A stretch of DNA of 64,000 bases from NCBI GenBank assembly GCA_964544885.1, contig CAZJDX010000010.1, positions 1 through 64,000 of the forward strand, in the 5' to 3' direction. Every line of letters starts with the position of its first letter. Position 1 is the stretch's first letter. The notes beneath the pieces were generated by a model. That model ran no database searches. It saw only the letters and a program-made list of their open reading frames with translations, and was not told the DNA's origin. This DNA comes from QQVM01 sp964544885. GTDB taxonomy: Bacteria; Bacteroidota; Bacteroidia; AKYH767-A; 2013-40CM-41-45. This document shows, piece after piece, positions 35,342 through 44,482 of the stretch. Made by a program: the position numbers and the translations under genes.

Positions 35342-36163
35342 ATGAAAAATGTATTTATCCTCTTCGTTCTGCTGGCCGGAATAATGCAGGTTCAGGAAGT
35401 AAAGAGCCAGAAGACCTTCAAAAAATTATACTACAAGGAAGTGAACCTTGAAAATAGTCCGGTTACAATCAGTATCAGCGACGGAGTTTCTACTGAAGCA
35501 TACCTCAAATTTAAACTGACGGTGAAAAACTCTTCCAATGATTATATCATGATTAGAACCGGCCAGATTATTTTAAAGGCGAATGGTAAGGAATACAGGA
35601 ATACTGAAAAGGATATGGTTGTCGGGCCAAATGACGATGATTCGCGCGTGGTGGATATAAAGGCAAACGATCTCCGGGTGGATCAGTTTAGTCTTGAGTT
35701 GAGCGGATTTTCGAGGATCTCGGCGGAGAGTGGCGTGGTAAAGGCTGAAAATTTCAAACTGCCGGTAGCCAAAAATGAATTTAGCGCCGGTTCGTTCAGT
35801 CTGGTACACGTGAAATCCGTTAAGAAAACGGATAATGTCGGAGTCAGGTTTAATGTCACCTACAATGGCGACCAGGCGGGAATCGTCCATCCGGGAATGG
35901 TAGTGTTGAGAACGCCAAAGGCCACGGAGTTTGCCAACATGGCTTCAAGAAATCAAAGAAAACCTTTTGTCTTGAGTAAAGGACAGACGGAAAGTTTTAC
36001 TGTGGTGTGGAGAGATATTCCCGTTTCCAACGGTGACATGCAATTTGTTGAAATAGACCTGCTTTGGAATAATTGTTTTCGCAGCGCTACATCGAAAGAG
36101 ATGAGTTTGCCTGAGGTGGAGGTCGTTCTTGACAAGGCGCTGACTGAAGGTAAAAACAAGTGA
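35342..36163 (+). CDS. exported protein of unknown function
   Basis: 273 residues with signal peptide MKNVFILFVLLAGIMQVQEVKS. The rest is beta-rich and has two similar-looking segments with alternating hydrophobics (YLKFKLTVKNSSNDYIMIRTG and VGVRFNVTYNGDQAGIVHPG), suggesting two Ig-like or immunoglobulin-fold domains. There is no sorting domain, transmembrane segment or recognised motif. It lies 30 bp before the NDH-2 gene on the same strand, so they may share an operon. Confidence 0.7.
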   Translation: MKNVFILFVLLAGIMQVQEVKSQKTFKKLYYKEVNLENSPVTISISDGVSTEAYLKFKLTVKNSSNDYIMIRTGQIILKANGKEYRNTEKDMVVGPNDDDSRVVDIKANDLRVDQFSLELSGFSRISAESGVVKAENFKLPVAKNEFSAGSFSLVHVKSVKKTDNVGVRFNVTYNGDQAGIVHPGMVVLRTPKATEFANMASRNQRKPFVLSKGQTESFTVVWRDIPVSNGDMQFVEIDLLWNNCFRSATSKEMSLPEVEVVLDKALTEGKNK

Positions 36164-36193
36164 GTGATCTGTCGCTAACAGAAAGCGGATAAG

Positions 36194-37462
36194 ATGAAGG
36201 AAAGGAAGAAAGTTGTTGTTGCAGGCGGAGGTTTTGCCGGTATAAGGCTGGTCAGAGAACTTGATGAGAAATATTTTGATGTTCTGCTGATTGACAAACT
36301 GAACCATCATCAGTTCCAGCCTTTGTTTTATCAGGTGGCTACTTCACAGATTGAACCTTCCAGCATCTCATTTCCCATCAGAAATATTTTTAAGTCAAAA
36401 CAGAATGTTCAGTTCAGAATGTCAGAGTTGCTTTCGGTTGATCCGGATGATAATAAGGTACATACTCTGACAGGGGATTTTGATTATGATTATCTGGTGC
36501 TTGCGGTCGGTTGCAGGACGAACTTTTATGGAAATGCGGAACTGGAAAACAACACACTCACCTTGAAAACCACCTATGACGCTATTGCTATACGAAATCA
36601 TATCCTTCAGACTTTTGAGCGGATAATTTCCGCACCGGACGGCGAGAAGGAGGCCCTCTTGAATCTTGTGATAGTCGGGGCCGGTCCGACAGGCGTTGAA
36701 CTGGCAGGGGCATTCGCGGAGATAAGAAAGTATATTCTGCCAAAAGATTATCCAGGTATTGATTTCTCCGCATTCAAAATCATCCTGATTGAGGGAAGCC
36801 CCAATACCCTGAATACAATGAGTGTAAATTCCCGGAAAGCGTCCAGACGATACCTGACCTCGATGGGCGTTACCTTGATGACGGACAGGATAGTCAGTTC
36901 GTATGATGGAACCTGCCTTAGCTTAAAGGATGGCAGTCAGATTAAGACGAGTACGGTGATTTGGGTGGCTGGAGTTACCGGGAATCCGATAAAAGGCCTG
37001 CCGGAACAATCTTATGTCCGCAGCAACCGGATCAAAGTTGACAGGTATAACAAGGTAAGAGGTTGCGATAATGTTTTTGCCCTTGGTGACATAGCCTATA
37101 TGGAAACACCCCTCTATCCGTCAGCACATCCTCAGGTGGCCAATGTAGCGATCAACCAGGCCAGGAACCTGGCAAGAAATTTTAAAAGAATGCAATCGGG
37201 AAAGTCTCTTCGGGAATTTGAATATAAAGATCCGGGTTCGATGGCTACCATTGGCCGGAATAAGGCAGTGGTCGATTTTTCCTGGCTACAGTTCAGTGGA
37301 TACTTTGCCTGGTTTGTCTGGATGTTTTTACACCTGATGCTTATACTCAGTGTGAAAAACAAACTCATTATTTTTATCAACTGGGCATGGGCTTATGTAA
37401 CCAAGGATACTTCCCTGCGCCTGATTCTTACACCTTCCGGTACAAAAAACAGCAAGAATTAG
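36194..37462 (+). CDS. ndh: type II NADH:quinone oxidoreductase (NDH-2)
   Basis: 422-residue FAD flavoprotein that passes electrons from NADH to the quinone pool at the inner face of the membrane without pumping protons. FAD-binding GGGFAG is at residues 11-16, the second dinucleotide motif VGAGPTG at 161-167, and the quinone-pocket motif AINQARNLARNF near 320. FALGDIAY and FQPLFYQVATSQIEP are also typical NDH-2 segments. The C terminus has a hydrophobic anchor (FAWFVWMFLHLMLIL). The start, ATG 36194, is 30 bp after the exported protein gene. It converges on the type B T9SS gene. Confidence 0.94.
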   Translation: MKERKKVVVAGGGFAGIRLVRELDEKYFDVLLIDKLNHHQFQPLFYQVATSQIEPSSISFPIRNIFKSKQNVQFRMSELLSVDPDDNKVHTLTGDFDYDYLVLAVGCRTNFYGNAELENNTLTLKTTYDAIAIRNHILQTFERIISAPDGEKEALLNLVIVGAGPTGVELAGAFAEIRKYILPKDYPGIDFSAFKIILIEGSPNTLNTMSVNSRKASRRYLTSMGVTLMTDRIVSSYDGTCLSLKDGSQIKTSTVIWVAGVTGNPIKGLPEQSYVRSNRIKVDRYNKVRGCDNVFALGDIAYMETPLYPSAHPQVANVAINQARNLARNFKRMQSGKSLREFEYKDPGSMATIGRNKAVVDFSWLQFSGYFAWFVWMFLHLMLILSVKNKLIIFINWAWAYVTKDTSLRLILTPSGTKNSKN

Positions 37463-37488
37463 CTGAGGCTATGTCGTGATCTGAACTC

Positions 37489-40400
37489 TTACCGGATCAC
37501 ATTCACATGTCCGGTATAGACATAAGATTTGTCGTTATTGTCCTTTATCTCGATACGGTATACATACACGTCAGCCTGAACGGGATTTTCCACCGTTCCG
37601 TCCCAGGGCATATTTATATCATTGGTGGAATAAATCTTCAATCCCCACCTGTCAAGAATATCCATTTGATAGGACTTTAACCTTGTTCCGAAACCACTGA
37701 AATAATCATTTCGGCCATCACCATTAGGTGTAAATGTATTGGGAATATAAAAAGTAAAAGTATCCTCGATCCTTACTTTCGCTGTTATGGAATCAAGACA
37801 TCCATACACATTCGTGGCATACAGTGTAACCGTGTATTCTCCGGTTTCATTGTAAAGATGATCTGGATTTACCAGCACCGAAGAGGATCCGTCGCCAAAC
37901 TCCCAAAAGTATTGATTGATACCTGAGGTGGAATTAATGAACTGTATCATAGGTTCAAGAATGCTTGCGCTTTGCGGGCTGGGAGTGAATCCGGGCTGCG
38001 GTAAAGGATAGACTTTGATCAGGTCGGGATAGCTTATATAATCCGTACAACCGGCGCGGTCACGGGTGAGAAGGTTCACCGTATAGGTGCCGGGATTTGT
38101 AAAGAGATGTTGAGCTGATACAGACGTGTCGCTGCTGTTGTCGGAAAATGACCACTCATACGTATTGCCATCTCCGCTGCTCAGGTTGATGAACGGCACC
38201 ATCAACGGTACACATCCCTCCCGGATCAGTGGTTGGAAATCGGCGTTTGGATTGGGTACAACGGTTACGCTGTCGGAATAGGGTATGGCTACACAATTTC
38301 CAAAGGAGGCGCTGAGCGTTACCGGATAGGTTCCGGCCTGCGGATAGGTCACGGCCGGAGGAAAGGCCGATGTTGATGAAGCGGGATTGGCAAGCGGACC
38401 AAAATTCCATTCATAGCTTGCTCCGGCAATCACCAGGTTATTCATGCTGAACTGAAAGGAATTATTCTCCAGGCATTGAGGCGCGGGCCGCATAAACGAA
38501 ACTCCGGGTACCGGATTGATCCTGACAGAAACCGTATCCCGGTTTCTGCAGCCGACAGGTGAAATGGCCGTTAGTATAAAATCACGGATCTCGGATTGCG
38601 AAGAATTATTGCTGCCGCTGAAAGCGGTAACAGCTGCAGTTGGATCAGATAAACCGGATATGGGAGTCCAGGAATAATTTAACGCGGGATCTCCGGGAAG
38701 CCCTATGTTTACTGATGTGCCTGAACATATCACGGTGTCAGGACCTGCATTCAGTGCCGGTATATCATGTATATTGATAACCTGGGTTGTGACAGGTGAG
38801 GGGCATCCGTTTTCACTTACGGTAAGGCTGATGTTTTTTATACCTGCTGTTGTCCATTTGAGGAAATATGGACCGGTAGAATTCCCGGAAATAACACTCG
38901 CTCCGTTAAAATCCCAGTTAAATTGTCCTGTAAGACCTGTGTTGCCGATATACGTAAGCTGAACAGTATCTTCTGTGCAGGCTTCCGGTATGAGTGTAAA
39001 TGCCGAAGAAGGTGTGGGATAGATAAGGATTTGAAAAAAGCCTGTGTCCTGACAGCCATTTTGCTCCACGATGAGACTGATCGAATCGGATCCGGATTGT
39101 GACCAGCTCGCAATGAGTGGACCGGCTCCGCTTCCGGAAATCAGCATCCCGTTTCCAAGATTCCAGTTATACACTGCGCCGGGATCGGCGGATCCGGAGA
39201 ATGATATATTGTTTTGTTCTCCCGGACACAGGTCGGGATCGGCGCTGATGTCAGCTACCGGCAGTGCAGTTACATTTATGGGTAACGTTGTCTGAACGGA
39301 TGGACATGCGTCCTGGATCACGTTGAGGCTTATCTGATGTGTGCCCGGGCTGTTCCAGCTTACCTGATACGGACCTTGTCCGCTGCCCGAAAGAACTATG
39401 CCACCGTCAAAGTTCCATGTATAATCTGCGCTTGCCATTGCATTACCCGTATAATCAATCTGAACCGGTGTACCGGCACAAACGGATGCCTGCACGGAGA
39501 AACCCGAACCTGGAATCGGAAATACTTCTATGACTTCGCTGCCGGAGTCAGAACAACCATTTTGAACAACGGTAAGACTGATGCTGTCGGTTCCCACAGT
39601 ATTCCACTGAACAGTATAAGGGTCGGATGCCGTACCTGTACCCGATATAACCGTTGAATTGCCAAGGTTCCAGCTGAAACTTGCATTGGTAGCAGCTGTA
39701 CCCGAAAAAATTATCTGGCTCTGCTCGCCTGTACAAAGGGTGGTATCGGTGGAAATTTCAGCATTGGGAATGGCCACGACATTCACCGGCATGGAGGCCT
39801 GGGCAGGAGGACAGCTGCCATCGTTGAGGGTAAGGTAAACATTTTGATTACCCGGTGTATTCCAGCTTATTGAGTATGGTCCGGCTCCGCTTCCGCTTAA
39901 GATGGTACCGCTTCCAAAGTTCCAGTTATAACTCGCTGCGGGACTGGCGATACCCGTAAACGTAACGATTGCCGCAGCGCCTTCACATACTGTATCCGTA
40001 ACTGTAATGGCTGCCATAGAGCACGCGCTGACACTTATTGTATTGGAAGCGGTTGAGGAGCAACCGTTAGGACCCGTGGCTGTCAGCGTTACGACATAGG
40101 TTCCGCCGTTTACATAGGTATGTGTCGGATGAGTCAGGGTAGAAGTGGGTGAGCCATCGCCGAAATCCCATACAAAAGAGAAGCCTCCCACAGTGGTATT
40201 GGTAAATGTAACCGTGGTGCCGGGACTCACCGGCATGGGAGGTGTAAATGTAAAACTCGTTGTGGGAAGAGGCATAACCTGCAGGATTACCGGCGTAGAG
40301 TTAGTAAGCGGAGGAGTGCCATTATCGGTTCCTGTTATGTAAATCGTATGATACCCGATATTTGAAGTGGTTCCGACCACCTGTACGGTAATGGAAGCGG

Positions 40401-41511
40401 TATTACCGCTGGTACTGTTTAAAATGGAAACCCCGGACATGCCATTGGGATCTACGCCGGCTGTAGTGATCTGATTTTGTTCCGGAGACAGGAATTCCGC
40501 ATAAAGTTGAATTGTATCGTTGCAACATAACTTTACGGTATCGCATACCTGGATGGCAGTTGCCAGGGGAGCAACATTGGAACTGCTAACACAGGAATTA
40601 AAATAGAATGATTGAAAGTCCAGGGCATCAATTCCGTCGTTATTACCAAAAGGTCCGTCATAGGTACCGCCCGGCTGATCAAAAAGTCCGACCTGGATGT
40701 AGTCCGTTCCGTTTCCTCTATTTACACCAACAGTGGCAGGTGTTCCGCCAAATCCATTATTTCCTCCTGATGCATCACCGGTTGTCCATTGCATATCCTT
40801 GTAACAGAAAGAAACATTCTGACCGGAGGGAAGTATCGGATCAGTGCCATCAGTGAGGATGAGCTGGAAGGTGTTGAGCTTGTCAGAGTACTGGCTGAAG
40901 TAACCTACGTTTTCCCATTGTATGATCATAGAGGTCGGAGTAAGCTTATAATAAACCAGTCCGCTCAGGGTATCACGGGTATCCACATCACCCCAGAAAG
41001 GGGCGATCATGACGAATGAACTGTTGGGGAAAGCGGTGGCGGTGAATGTAGAGTATGGTGCACCAATGGACACATTCCCGTTATTATTCAGGTAAAGACT
41101 GTTGACAGGCGTTCCATAAAAACAAAAATCGAAAGGAAGAGCAATAGGTAATGTTGACCAGTCATCGTTCCTGTACAAGGGCGGAATACCGGGCCCTCCA
41201 CTTGCGCCGCTTCCGTCAAAGGCTCCTATTTGCCAGGTGGCATCCCGCTGGATCCAGCAATCACATGTTGGTGGAGGGGCGGAAATGGAAGAAGCTGAGA
41301 CTATCGGCTGAGAAACTCTTGCACGGCTATTGGTAAAATATTCCTTGCCGCTTAATTTTCCATCGAGCTTCAGTTGATTGACTGAATCGGCATTAAGATG
41401 CTGAATATCCTGTTGGGCAAATGCATCCGGGAAGCTACTGAGCAACAACCCGCAAAGCAGAAAAATTTTTCCGGAGAATTTGATTACGGTCTTTGGTATC
41501 ATCATCATCAT
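37489..41511 (-). CDS. giant PKD-repeat protein with T9SS type B (gliding-type) C-terminal domain
   Basis: 1340 residues. It starts with four consecutive ATG codons (41511-41500) and a signal peptide (FSGKIFLLCGLLLSSFPDAFA). Residues about 85-310 resemble a nidogen-like region (DDWSTLPIALPFDFCFYG ... LYLNNNGNVSIG ... IMIQWENVGYFS). Ten or so PKD/Ig-like repeats follow (SFVWDFGDGSP, YNWNFGSGTILSGSG, and related units). The C terminus is the type B sorting domain (FYIPNTFTPNGDGRNDYF ... ILDRWGLKIY ... NPVQADVYVYRIEI). Type B cargo is usually encoded beside a PorP/SprF-like outer-membrane partner, and none is found here. A surface adhesin role is inferred. Confidence 0.88.
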   Translation of the reverse strand: MMMMIPKTVIKFSGKIFLLCGLLLSSFPDAFAQQDIQHLNADSVNQLKLDGKLSGKEYFTNSRARVSQPIVSASSISAPPPTCDCWIQRDATWQIGAFDGSGASGGPGIPPLYRNDDWSTLPIALPFDFCFYGTPVNSLYLNNNGNVSIGAPYSTFTATAFPNSSFVMIAPFWGDVDTRDTLSGLVYYKLTPTSMIIQWENVGYFSQYSDKLNTFQLILTDGTDPILPSGQNVSFCYKDMQWTTGDASGGNNGFGGTPATVGVNRGNGTDYIQVGLFDQPGGTYDGPFGNNDGIDALDFQSFYFNSCVSSSNVAPLATAIQVCDTVKLCCNDTIQLYAEFLSPEQNQITTAGVDPNGMSGVSILNSTSGNTASITVQVVGTTSNIGYHTIYITGTDNGTPPLTNSTPVILQVMPLPTTSFTFTPPMPVSPGTTVTFTNTTVGGFSFVWDFGDGSPTSTLTHPTHTYVNGGTYVVTLTATGPNGCSSTASNTISVSACSMAAITVTDTVCEGAAAIVTFTGIASPAASYNWNFGSGTILSGSGAGPYSISWNTPGNQNVYLTLNDGSCPPAQASMPVNVVAIPNAEISTDTTLCTGEQSQIIFSGTAATNASFSWNLGNSTVISGTGTASDPYTVQWNTVGTDSISLTVVQNGCSDSGSEVIEVFPIPGSGFSVQASVCAGTPVQIDYTGNAMASADYTWNFDGGIVLSGSGQGPYQVSWNSPGTHQISLNVIQDACPSVQTTLPINVTALPVADISADPDLCPGEQNNISFSGSADPGAVYNWNLGNGMLISGSGAGPLIASWSQSGSDSISLIVEQNGCQDTGFFQILIYPTPSSAFTLIPEACTEDTVQLTYIGNTGLTGQFNWDFNGASVISGNSTGPYFLKWTTAGIKNISLTVSENGCPSPVTTQVINIHDIPALNAGPDTVICSGTSVNIGLPGDPALNYSWTPISGLSDPTAAVTAFSGSNNSSQSEIRDFILTAISPVGCRNRDTVSVRINPVPGVSFMRPAPQCLENNSFQFSMNNLVIAGASYEWNFGPLANPASSTSAFPPAVTYPQAGTYPVTLSASFGNCVAIPYSDSVTVVPNPNADFQPLIREGCVPLMVPFINLSSGDGNTYEWSFSDNSSDTSVSAQHLFTNPGTYTVNLLTRDRAGCTDYISYPDLIKVYPLPQPGFTPSPQSASILEPMIQFINSTSGINQYFWEFGDGSSSVLVNPDHLYNETGEYTVTLYATNVYGCLDSITAKVRIEDTFTFYIPNTFTPNGDGRNDYFSGFGTRLKSYQMDILDRWGLKIYSTNDINMPWDGTVENPVQADVYVYRIEIKDNNDKSYVYTGHVNVIR

Positions 41512-41843
41512 TTAAAATTTATCCATCCGTGAAGATGAAAATGAGAAACTCAAGAAAAAACATGGCAGGAATATTTTACAGGGTAGTTGATCCTGCACAT
41601 CGTCCGATTTGCCTTTAAATTTAATACTCCTGCCTGGATTTTCAAAGCTTCTTCAAAAGAAGCAGTACGATGAGATAATTCAAAAAAATAGCATTTGAAT
41701 GGGAAGTACCTGTACTCTAACGGGTAGAAAAGCGTAGTGAATAGCTCTGAAAGGTCCTTTTGATAAACTCATATAAGCCGGTTCAGTAAAACAAAAACAA
41801 TCGATTTCCTGCAGACGTCAGCAGTTTTGTTCTGAAACATGCT
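41512..41843. other. gene-free region
   Basis: 332 bp. A small hairpin GCTTCTT-CAA-AAGAAGC (41647-41663) without a T tract is the only structure noticed. It must include the upstream region of the giant type B gene. Nothing else is recognised. Confidence 0.4.
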
Positions 41844-42098
41844 TCATATCCTGTCGCCGGCTTTTCCTTCCGATTCCGGTGCCGGACCTCTGAGGTGAAT
41901 GATCAGACCATTTAAAAAATTTCGTAGTACCTGATCGCCACATTTCTTATAGTTTGGATGATCTTCGCTCCTGAAAAAGGCGCTTAGTTCCGATTTTGTG
42001 ATGTTGAAGTCAACCAGTTTAAGAATGCGTATAATATCATCGTCTCTAAGTTTGAGCGCCACCCTGAGTTTTTTAAGTACATCATTATTGCTGATCAT
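41844..42098 (-). CDS. DUF1456 protein, single-repeat form (YehS-like)
   Basis: 84 residues from ATG 42098 (MISNNDVLKKLRVALKL); an upstream in-frame Met would add a basic stretch with no family match. The core NDVLKKLRVALKLRDDDIIRILKL ... ITKSELSAFFR ... NYKKCGDQVLRNFLNGL is the DUF1456 unit. The enterobacterial relative YehS is about twice as long with two such units, so this is a one-unit form. Function unknown. It is cytosolic and divergent from the 42397 gene. Confidence 0.82.
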   Translation of the reverse strand: MISNNDVLKKLRVALKLRDDDIIRILKLVDFNITKSELSAFFRSEDHPNYKKCGDQVLRNFLNGLIIHLRGPAPESEGKAGDRI

Positions 42099-42396
42099 AA
42101 AGCGTAATTTTTTGCAATATAGTCTGAATAATGCCCTATACATGGTGGCCGGAATTCAAGATAATGATATTGGAAATTCAGATCCGGGAGGTCATTTTCA
42201 ACCCTATTACTTGGCTGCCGGATAACGCTGTTTAGATTTCATTAAGAATTTGAAATGTTCAGGTCTGGCTTGGCATTGATAATCAAGACGGTATTCTAAA
42301 TGAAGAAATTTTGTTAAGATCTTATTTTTTGACAAGACCATGTTCCAAAAGCTCTATAAATTCATACATTTGGCGCGAATCTTAACCCAAATCAAC

Positions 42397-44418
42397 ATGT
42401 TACGAAAATTACTTTATTCTTCTGCTCTGATGCTTGGCGCCGGCACGATGCTTTTTGCACAATCAGAAAGAGCCGCTACTGCTTATCCTGATCATGTTAC
42501 GCAGAGCATTTCAAACTCAAATTCATTTGCTCAAGCCAGAAAAGGTTCTGGTGCCAATCAGGTGAATGCTTTATTTGATGTTCAGTTCAACTATAATGCA
42601 TCAGCTCAAAGAGGTTCTGGTGGTATGGCCGGTGTGGTCTGGACAGGAACGGAATTCTGGGTGTCTGCATGGGCCTCAGATTCCATGTTCACTTTTGATG
42701 CCGCTGGAAATATCACTTCACGCTTCGTGGTTCCGGGAGTTGGAGCCGCAGGTTCAGGTGTAAGAGCACTCACATGGGATGGAACAAACATCTATGCCGG
42801 AACCAATACGACTTCGATCTATGAAATCAATCCGGCTACAAAAACATTAACAGCTACCATCACTGCTCCGGAATTTGTTCGCGGACTGGCCTATGACTCA
42901 ACTGCCGATGGTGGTTTGGGTGGATTTTGGGTATCGAATTATGCTACTGACATCAGTCTGATCAGCCGTACCGGAACCCTGCTTAATGCGCTTCCGGCGG
43001 CAACGCATGGTCTTACAGCTATGTACGGTATCGCAGTGGATCATTATTCAACCGGAGGTCCTTATATCTGGGTATTCGATCAGGGAAGCTCTCCGGACCA
43101 GTGTGACCTTCGCAGGATTCCTATTGCAACCGGAGTTCCTGATGTTTTCATGCATAATGCCATGTCAGATGTAGGCGCCGCTGGTACAGCAGGTCTGGCC
43201 GGTGGCTTGTGTATCACATGGGGACTTGATACGGCTGGTCACAGGAGTATCGTCGGATTATTGCAAGGCACACCCAACGATCGCCTTTTTGCCTATGAAC
43301 TGGGAGATTATACCTTGCCGGATGTTGACGCTCAGGCAGAGGCTTTGAAGTTCTCACCTCCTTATACGTTTATTCCTCAATTCCTTGTTGCCCCCTATTT
43401 TTGGGATATGGATGTTGTGAATTTCGGTGCCAATACGCTGGACACACTCAGTTTGATACTGAATGTTGACAGTGCCGGAGTCAATCTGTTCACTGATACA
43501 TCAAGAATGTACAATATAGCCTCCGGTCAGGCTATCACAATCTCCACTTCTAATGCCTACACTCCTTCAAATAAAGGTAGCTACGATGTGACCGGAATGG
43601 TTTACACCGGAGTAGTTCAGGCAGATTCTATCAATGGTAATGATACGATTGCTTATGTAATGGAGGTGAATGATTCCACTCTTGGACGCGATAATAACGT
43701 GGTGGGAGGCAGTCTTGGAATCGGTGGTGGTCAGGGTGGTGTTCTCGGTCAGAAGTTTTCGATCTCCGGAGCCTCCTTCGCCAGTTCGGTTTCTTTCTTC
43801 TGTAGCGCACCTACAGCCGGCGATAGCGTAAAGGTCGAACTCTATACCTTCACCAGTTCTCCGGGTACTATTATCACCAGCACTCCAACCTATGTTTTCA
43901 CTCTGGCTGATCAGACTAACGGAGTTTTCCTTACACTTCCTTTCACTACAGCTCCACACTCACTGGCCGCAGGAACTTATTTTGTGGGCGTTCGTGAGTA
44001 TGCGGAAAATGTAAGCCTGGGTACCACTGAATTCAATTTTCACCCGAATACAGGTTTCGCGCAGGTTCCTCCAAGTGCTGCCTGGACACCGGTCGAATCA
44101 GCAAGCTTCTTTGTTACTTTCATTCTTCGTCTGAATACATTGGATCCGCTGTTCGTAAATGTACCGCATGTGTATAACCAGGACGTATTCACTATGTATC
44201 CTAATCCTGCGAAGCACACTCTTACCGTTAATACAAAAGGCGCAAACAGTGACGCTAAGCTTTCACTCTTTGATATTACAGGTCGTGAAGTTTATAATCA
44301 GACGGGTGTTGAGACAAGCAATACCATAAACCTGAATAAATTTTCGGAAGGCGTTTATGTAGTCAGGATGATCCTTGACGGAAATGTTTATTCTGAAAAG
44401 GTAACGATCACCAAATAA
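42397..44418 (+). CDS. secreted propeller-type protein, T9SS type A
   Basis: 673 residues from ATG 42397, which opens the signal peptide (MLRKLLYSSALMLGAGTMLFAQ); upstream in-frame Mets are ignored. Residues about 50-310 show propeller-like repeats (WTGTEFWVSAWASDSMFTFD, LTWDGTNIYAGTN, GLAYDSTADGGLGGFWVSN, YGIAVDHYSTGGPYIWVFD). The middle contains a CARDB-like domain (YIPQ-type strands, NDTIAYVMEVND). The end is a type A sorting domain (TMYPNPAKHTLTVNT ... GVYVVRMI). It has its own strong terminator 20 bp after the stop. Function unknown. Confidence 0.82.
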   Translation: MLRKLLYSSALMLGAGTMLFAQSERAATAYPDHVTQSISNSNSFAQARKGSGANQVNALFDVQFNYNASAQRGSGGMAGVVWTGTEFWVSAWASDSMFTFDAAGNITSRFVVPGVGAAGSGVRALTWDGTNIYAGTNTTSIYEINPATKTLTATITAPEFVRGLAYDSTADGGLGGFWVSNYATDISLISRTGTLLNALPAATHGLTAMYGIAVDHYSTGGPYIWVFDQGSSPDQCDLRRIPIATGVPDVFMHNAMSDVGAAGTAGLAGGLCITWGLDTAGHRSIVGLLQGTPNDRLFAYELGDYTLPDVDAQAEALKFSPPYTFIPQFLVAPYFWDMDVVNFGANTLDTLSLILNVDSAGVNLFTDTSRMYNIASGQAITISTSNAYTPSNKGSYDVTGMVYTGVVQADSINGNDTIAYVMEVNDSTLGRDNNVVGGSLGIGGGQGGVLGQKFSISGASFASSVSFFCSAPTAGDSVKVELYTFTSSPGTIITSTPTYVFTLADQTNGVFLTLPFTTAPHSLAAGTYFVGVREYAENVSLGTTEFNFHPNTGFAQVPPSAAWTPVESASFFVTFILRLNTLDPLFVNVPHVYNQDVFTMYPNPAKHTLTVNTKGANSDAKLSLFDITGREVYNQTGVETSNTINLNKFSEGVYVVRMILDGNVYSEKVTITK

Positions 44419-44437
44419 TCTTTTCTACATAGTAGAG

Positions 44438-44477
44438 ACCGGGCTGTATTTTGCAGAAAATACAGCCCGGTTTTTTT
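44438..44477 (+). terminator. strong intrinsic terminator
   Basis: A perfect 15-bp stem (44438-44452 with 44457-44471) with a 4-nt GCAG loop runs into seven T's. It ends transcription of the 42397-44418 gene. The convergent phosphatase gene stops only a few bases to the right and might also terminate here, but the minus-strand T tract is poor. Confidence 0.93.
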
Positions 44478-44482
44478 ATGGT

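Noticed and set aside
35167..35451. Possible small gene overlapping the 35342 start
   Set aside because: No recognisable motif or signal; it overlaps a well-supported exported protein that has its own promoter-like box.
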